NCBI GenBank assembly: GCA_963976625.1
Contig: CAXBLA010000005.1
Span: 62,001 to 126,000, forward strand
Length of the DNA: 64,000 nucleotides
Reading direction: 5' to 3'
Source: UBA1924 sp963976625
GTDB taxonomy: Bacteria; Planctomycetota; Phycisphaerae; Phycisphaerales; UBA1924
Part shown: piece by piece, positions 60,701 to 64,000 of the stretch
Numbering within the stretch: position 1 is the first letter of the stretch
Layout of the letters: every line of letters begins with the position of its first letter
Position numbers and translations under genes: made by a program
The notes under the pieces: model-generated
What the model saw: only the letters and a program-made list of their open reading frames with translations
The model's database searches: none
What the model was told of the DNA's origin: nothing

Positions 60701-62159
60701 CGGACTGCTGGAAGGGCAGGGCACCGGCGGAGGCGATGTGGTGGATCCAGAGCACCGAGCCCGTGGCGGCGTCGAGCCCGACAACGGCGAGGTTGACCAG
60801 GCGTTGGTTGCGGTTGTTGGTGCGGGCGCCGAAGACGACGACGCCCTGATCGACGATGACCTGGCCTCGGATTGACGCGAGGCTCAGCGTGTCGCCCGGG
60901 GCTGATCGATTCTGCTTGGTTGCGTCGCCGGTCGGGATGTTGAGGCCGGTTGGGATGTTGAGATTGGTGACATCGACGCCCCAGAGGACTTCGCCCGTGT
61001 GGGCATCGATCTTGAGCAGTCGGTTGTCCGAGCGGAGCCCGTTGCGTGGGAGCCCGGCGGGGACATAGAGGTGATCGCCCACCGCGGTGATGGTGGTGGT
61101 GTCTTCGACGAGTCGGCCGGTGCGGACGCGGGCGTCGGGGGTGATCGGGAGGTTCTCGTTATCCTGCTGGGTTTGGAGTCTCCAGATCGTGCGGAGGGTG
61201 AAGCGATCGAAGCAGGAGATTGTGATGCCGTCGTTGGTGTAGAGTTTGTCGTCGAGGACGACGGGCGAGACCCACGGGGTGGGGATCCGGTTGGCGCCCG
61301 AGCCGGCGGTGTTGCGCGCGGGTGGTTGATAGAAATCGAGCTCGGCGTAGGGCGTGAGGTGGGCGCGGCCGAGGGACCCGGGGACGATGCCGTCGAGTGA
61401 GGGGCCGTCGAGGGTTGGTTGGTTGTTGTAGGAGTGATGTGTATTCCAGGTGAGCGCGTCGATTGAGGTGTGGATTTGGACAGCGGGCGTAAGTTTCGGC
61501 GGGCGGCCCTGGATAGGTTGCCCGGAGCGGATGGACCAACGGTCGGCGATATCCCACGCGGCTTGGGTGTTGGTGGATCTGGCCGCGAGGATTGCGAGCG
61601 TGGCGGCTCGTGCGGCGTGATCGGTTGCGTCGGGGTGGGATTCGAGTTCTTTCAACGCGCGGAGCCCGGCGCGAAAGTGCGCACCCTCGATGAGTGTCTG
61701 CGCCCGGTGGAGGGCGGCGGTGCACCCGGGCTCGGTGAGCCAGTTGTCGCGGGCGATGCGCTCCCACTGGCCTTGTTCGAGCATGGCCCGCGCGCCCGGG
61801 GTGGTGTCTTTGCGGTACTCGGCGAGCAGCGTCGGGTGATCGAGCACGAAGCGGTGCAGGCGCTGGCGGACGGTGATTGAGATGGTTGGATCGGCCGATT
61901 CGATCAGGCGATCGCCGAGCGTGGTGATGATCTCGTCGGTGAGTCGGGCGGCTTCGCTGAGGTTGTCCTGGGCGATGAGCTGGGGCAGACGGATGAGCGC
62001 GTCGCTGGCGATGGGCGAATCGGCGAAGTAGATCGGGTTCTCGACACGCTCATTGGCGAGCTGCTGGGCGCTGGCGATCGGGGCGGCCAGGCCCATGCTC
62101 AGCGTGATCGCGGCTGCACAGATCGTCCGGTTGGCCGTGATATTGATCTTGTTGTTCAT
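57786..62159 (-). CDS. Giant exported PQQ-like beta-propeller protein
   Basis: 1457 residues. Signal peptide to IASAQ (about residue 32). Residues 35-230 are helical and TPR-like (AARLTDEIITTLGD, ALRALKELESHPDA). From about 300 on, blades of a PQQ-like propeller occur twice: an N-terminal set (VVLDDKLYTNDGITISCFDRFTL, IDAHTGEVLWGVDV, GLDAATGSVLWIHH, LEAATGTVRWARTL) and a C-terminal set (IDFETGEQLWLKNL, INPRTGDTIQTI, INTKAGSIDWLV), separated by about 400 helical residues. Such Trp-docking repeats occur in BamB-like and dehydrogenase proteins; none of the PQQ-binding residues can be assigned. It probably forms a large periplasmic protein. Upstream gene is divergent. Function unknown. Confidence 0.87.
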   Translation of the reverse strand: MNNKINITANRTICAAAITLSMGLAAPIASAQQLANERVENPIYFADSPIASDALIRLPQLIAQDNLSEAARLTDEIITTLGDRLIESADPTISITVRQRLHRFVLDHPTLLAEYRKDTTPGARAMLEQGQWERIARDNWLTEPGCTAALHRAQTLIEGAHFRAGLRALKELESHPDATDHAARAATLAILAARSTNTQAAWDIADRWSIRSGQPIQGRPPKLTPAVQIHTSIDALTWNTHHSYNNQPTLDGPSLDGIVPGSLGRAHLTPYAELDFYQPPARNTAGSGANRIPTPWVSPVVLDDKLYTNDGITISCFDRFTLRTIWRLQTQQDNENLPITPDARVRTGRLVEDTTTITAVGDHLYVPAGLPRNGLRSDNRLLKIDAHTGEVLWGVDVTNLNIPTGLNIPTGDATKQNRSAPGDTLSLASIRGQVIVDQGVVVFGARTNNRNQRLVNLAVVGLDAATGSVLWIHHIASAGALPFQQSGQIAQSPILNDGTIYWTDQIGLTFALEAATGTVRWARTLPSPDVYARFSRPSYSTSTPIVNEHGLFTLTTDGTQIIQLDKDTGQTIATRNADPVGESLYLLDVADLIACVSQNRITYYSAERFETATTFQSHSLGGPLGIRGRIVSTGNQLIVPISFGVEIVNPKARQADRRIELDSAGNILALDGQIIVVDETNISSYLSWTTASAILTERVERDPGSAITLAQLAHRANKHKETIAAIERAMSVIKPLPIDQRQHLSDQLFDAVLAMIRSKPTDSTPARSSADHQASLLAHLSTLAKSHQQVVAHRIALGAWRELHASASKAIAAYQEVLDQPTLSATMWEDSTISVRAGLEATRRIAEILRKSGYAPYRSFDQLAQRERAFLEPLPDATTSTDLSGLDPNQYEQLAKRFPWSSIAPSLWLDATKVYHARQQRSSLSSAANEGLNAARALQQLRVPIDQAVVDALAEHSITAMIAGGSSRASTDAGQARAFADELLDTFPNLTLRLAGQVVTPDQIAQSANASNQLPILGSSFIADDQPRLLTGSPLKPTVRNDRGGVILYAPQLGRIEYVRVGGKVFETFWSKKTQSNEAPMIPWQDEQRVLMLQPQGASTAGSGLLESLETSTGDPIWSIDELGRKLSEHSTRVPDFAAQRDTHFITPAQGLAPNSQIVIVTDGHTVIVSDRIGRAMGIDFETGEQLWLKNLPANRIHDMDLNAGVLAICGVSYTDQAQQQQAGQAMSIAAAINPRTGDTIQTIDRFGQSPRWIRVSQSGNLYTATTQRVVAINTKAGSIDWLVSDENLAESQAAWLVGDQLLVLDSFTDLWPINLADGVVAGSPIDTRRRIAPNGWIQAHATIDQFIIASSLGLSTYNQQLELLAVDPISTARPMIDVAWGQSRAIFAQLPLEDGDQAVTKLTLLDPSSARLLDTTELTIPLILDRQPTSLTAITGGVLVGFNEVTVFVRTEINTQ

Positions 62160-62340
62160 CAGTGATCGGGCGATTGTGTGCTCCGGCGAGTGCTCAAGTT
62201 ATGGATCGGGTGGATGCCCATAGTCTATACCGGTTTTGGGTGCGTCTGGATGCGTGCTGGCGATGGATCGGGGGCAGACTTTTGGTGTGTCAGCGGGCAA
62301 AGCCCAGCCGACGATGGGCGAGTGTGCTATTCTGGTGGTG

Positions 62341-62850
62341 ATGAACACCACTCTTACATCGCCAAATGCTACTTCGAAATTTACTCGTCTACGCGGGCTC
62401 GTATCCGTCGCGGCAACGATTGGGCTGAGCCTGATGCTCGGCGGGTGCAGCAAGGCGCTGGCGCCGAGCTTTCAGGCCGTGGGCGTGCGGGTGATCGAGG
62501 AGCAGGACGCGGGCTCGGTGATCGAGTTCTCGATCGAGGCGACGAATCCCAATAAAGAGCCGATCCCGATGCGTCAGATCTCGTATGGCGTCGAGCTTGA
62601 CGGAGTCGAGGTCTTCACCGGCGTGCGGAGCCCGGAGATGACGCTGCACACCTATTCGACCCAGATGTTCCGCCTGCCCGCGGTGCTCCCGGCTGGGGCG
62701 CTCGATGGCAAGGGCGTGGTCTCTTACACGCTCAATGGCTCGGCGCTCTACATTCCGCCGGGACGGTTGGCCGAGGTGCTCTTTGACATGAAGGTCAAGA
62801 TGCCCGAGGCCCGGCTCGATCTTTCGGGCACGATCGACACAGGAAACTGA
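62341..62850 (+). CDS. LEA-like (WHy domain) lipoprotein
   Basis: 169 residues. Signal with lipobox LMLGGC (Cys about 37). The mature part is a single beta domain with VRVIEEQDAGSVIEFSIEATNPNKEPIPMRQISYGVELDGVEVFTG, which matches the LEA14/WHy water-stress fold (NPNKEPI motif, Y-x-V-x-L-D). Likely periplasmic face of the outer or inner membrane. ATG at 62341. Convergent with the Nif3-family gene, 14 bases away. Function in other bacteria is only generally linked to stress. Confidence 0.85.
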   Translation: MNTTLTSPNATSKFTRLRGLVSVAATIGLSLMLGGCSKALAPSFQAVGVRVIEEQDAGSVIEFSIEATNPNKEPIPMRQISYGVELDGVEVFTGVRSPEMTLHTYSTQMFRLPAVLPAGALDGKGVVSYTLNGSALYIPPGRLAEVLFDMKVKMPEARLDLSGTIDTGN

Positions 62851-62864
62851 GACTTCTCCAGAAC

Positions 62865-64000
62865 TTATCCAACAGTAATCTGGTCCTGATCGGTGGTGCT
62901 GATCAAGACTTTGATGTTGTTGTCTTGGCCGGCGAGCTTGCTGGCGAGCTGGTTTTGCAGGTTTTTTTGCAGGCGTGGGAGGTAGCCTCGCTCGGTGTTG
63001 GTGTGCCCGGCGAGGAGCACGCTGAGCCCGGATTGGCTCGCGGCCAGAATCTCGTGATGCGTCATCTCGCCGGTGATGAAGAGCTCGCAGCCTTCTTGCT
63101 TGGCGAGCTTGGCCAGCGACCCGCCCGAGCCGGGGACGACCCCGATGGTGCTGAACTTGTGGGATTGCTTGGCTGCCAGCGCGTAGCGGATGCGCGAACG
63201 ATCGAGGTGGGCCTTGAGCCGATCGGCGATCTCGTCCATGGTCGCGGGCTGATCGAGCACCAAGCGACGCCCGACGCCGATCTTGCGGAGGGGCTCGGGG
63301 ACCAGCTCGACGATGTCGTAGGCGGGTTGTTCGTAGGGGTGGAACTCTTTGAGGGTCTCGATGACGAGGGCGAGGGCGTGCTTGGAGCAGACCATCTCGA
63401 TGCGGGTCTCAGCGACGCGTTCGAGGGTATCGATCTCGCCGATGGTTGGTTCTGCGCCTTCTTGAGGCATGAAGGTGCCCTCGCCTCGGGTGTTGAACGA
63501 GCAGAGCCGATAGTTGCCGATCCCGCCGGCGCCCGCGGTGCCTAAGGCATTGCGGAGCTCATCGACCTGCGCGCTGGGCACGAAGGTGATGACCTTGACT
63601 TCGCGGCTCGGGTCGCCGCCGGTGGAGGGTGAGAGCGCCCGGCAGTCGCCCTGGATGATGTTGGGTGTTGCTTGGTTGGGTTTGGCGCTGATGCCTTCGC
63701 AGAGCCAGTCGGTGACGCCGTGGATGGTGGCGTCGAGGGCGGTGTGGGGCGAGTAGATCGCGATGTTGGCTTCGGCGGCTCCTCGGATGATGCGCTCGGT
63801 GTGGGTCGCGTCGGTGAGGGCTTCGAGGGGATGGAAGATCGGCGGGTGGTAGGCGACGATGGCGCTGGCGCTCAGGTTGATCGCTTCTTGGAGGACGCGT
63901 TCGGAGAGGTCGATGGTCAGGAGGATTGGCCCGGTGATGGCGCGGTTGGGATCGCCGAGCTGGAGCCCGACCTTGTCCCATGACTCGGCGTGCTTGAGCG
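62865..64000 (-). CDS. Nif3-family dinuclear metal protein (5' end beyond window)
   Basis: The frame is open to the window edge, so the N-terminus is missing; about 378 residues are present. Motifs: ESWDKVGLQLGDP near the start, IVAYHPPIF and YSPHTALD (metal ligands), and at the far end GEMTHHEILAA and AGHTNTERGYL (further ligands). The middle holds a CutA/PII-like insert (CSKHALALVIETLKEFHPYEQPAYDIVELV), as in YqfO-type members. Family proteins form hexamers and may be GTP cyclohydrolase-like, but the true role is unsettled. A GTG at 63581 is only an internal start, since family residues lie upstream of it. Confidence 0.9.
   Translation of the reverse strand, partial: LKHAESWDKVGLQLGDPNRAITGPILLTIDLSERVLQEAINLSASAIVAYHPPIFHPLEALTDATHTERIIRGAAEANIAIYSPHTALDATIHGVTDWLCEGISAKPNQATPNIIQGDCRALSPSTGGDPSREVKVITFVPSAQVDELRNALGTAGAGGIGNYRLCSFNTRGEGTFMPQEGAEPTIGEIDTLERVAETRIEMVCSKHALALVIETLKEFHPYEQPAYDIVELVPEPLRKIGVGRRLVLDQPATMDEIADRLKAHLDRSRIRYALAAKQSHKFSTIGVVPGSGGSLAKLAKQEGCELFITGEMTHHEILAASQSGLSVLLAGHTNTERGYLPRLQKNLQNQLASKLAGQDNNIKVLISTTDQDQITVG

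Overview
The window comes from a GC-rich Gram-negative bacterium, most likely a planctomycete of the class Phycisphaerae. The evidence is nine secreted proteins that share a C-terminal double Ca-loop tail ending in Gly-Cys (the planctomycete-type dockerin), a Cys-rich planctomycete secreted-protein repeat, a CxxC zinc ribbon of planctomycete type, and an outer-membrane set (BamA, Skp, LpxD, LpxC) that shows a true LPS-type outer membrane. No rRNA, tRNA, CRISPR array, transposase or prophage was recognised. Nearly the whole window is coding; most alternative long frames are GC-rich shadows.

Layout. 1-5845 (minus): RNase E/G, ispC and a TPR/O-GlcNAc-transferase-like gene in one operon. 6270-8030 (minus): an enzyme I of the PTS without visible HPr. 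8405-9628 (plus): rho with a promoter and intrinsic terminator. 9763-24424 (plus): nine consecutive genes, each with a signal peptide and the same dockerin-like tail. They carry, in order, a NxxGxxAF repeat protein, a di-haem cytochrome c peroxidase, a Cys-rich protein, a PQQ-type sugar dehydrogenase, two related beta-rich proteins, a repeat-built beta-helix protein, a lamin-tail-like protein and a pentahaem cytochrome c. 24563-27395 (minus): an ArsR-like regulator and transketolase with a structured leader. 27845-29014: dnaN. 29678-35131 (plus): bamA-skp-lpxD-lpxC. 35323-39883: a lipoprotein, a membrane-anchored protein, rpsI-rplM and a CPBP protease. 39867-41968 (minus): two TVP38/DedA-like proteins. 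42032-48080: a zinc-ribbon membrane protein, an MBL hydrolase, pyrE, a secreted protein, lysS and an Rrf2 regulator. 48209-52627 (minus): MoxR ATPase, then an ECF sigma / anti-sigma / PDZ-protein unit. 52817-54417 (plus): tatC and tadA. 54418-54918: candidate oriC. 54919-56478 (minus): dnaA. 56801-57738 (plus): a YwlE-like arginine phosphatase coupled to rpiB. 57786-64000: a giant PQQ-like propeller protein, an LEA-like lipoprotein and a Nif3-family protein cut by the window edge.

The most interesting system is the nine-gene dockerin-tail array. Established facts: the tails resemble duplicated dockerin/EF-hand calcium loops, and three of the cargo proteins are redox enzymes. Inference: the array encodes a set of exported proteins that dock, through the shared tail, to one unknown receptor, possibly a redox complex. 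No cohesin-like partner is visible in this window. The second point of interest is a candidate replication origin in a 500-base gap between convergent genes beside dnaA, with a perfect DnaA box also lying just upstream of a near-consensus dnaA promoter.
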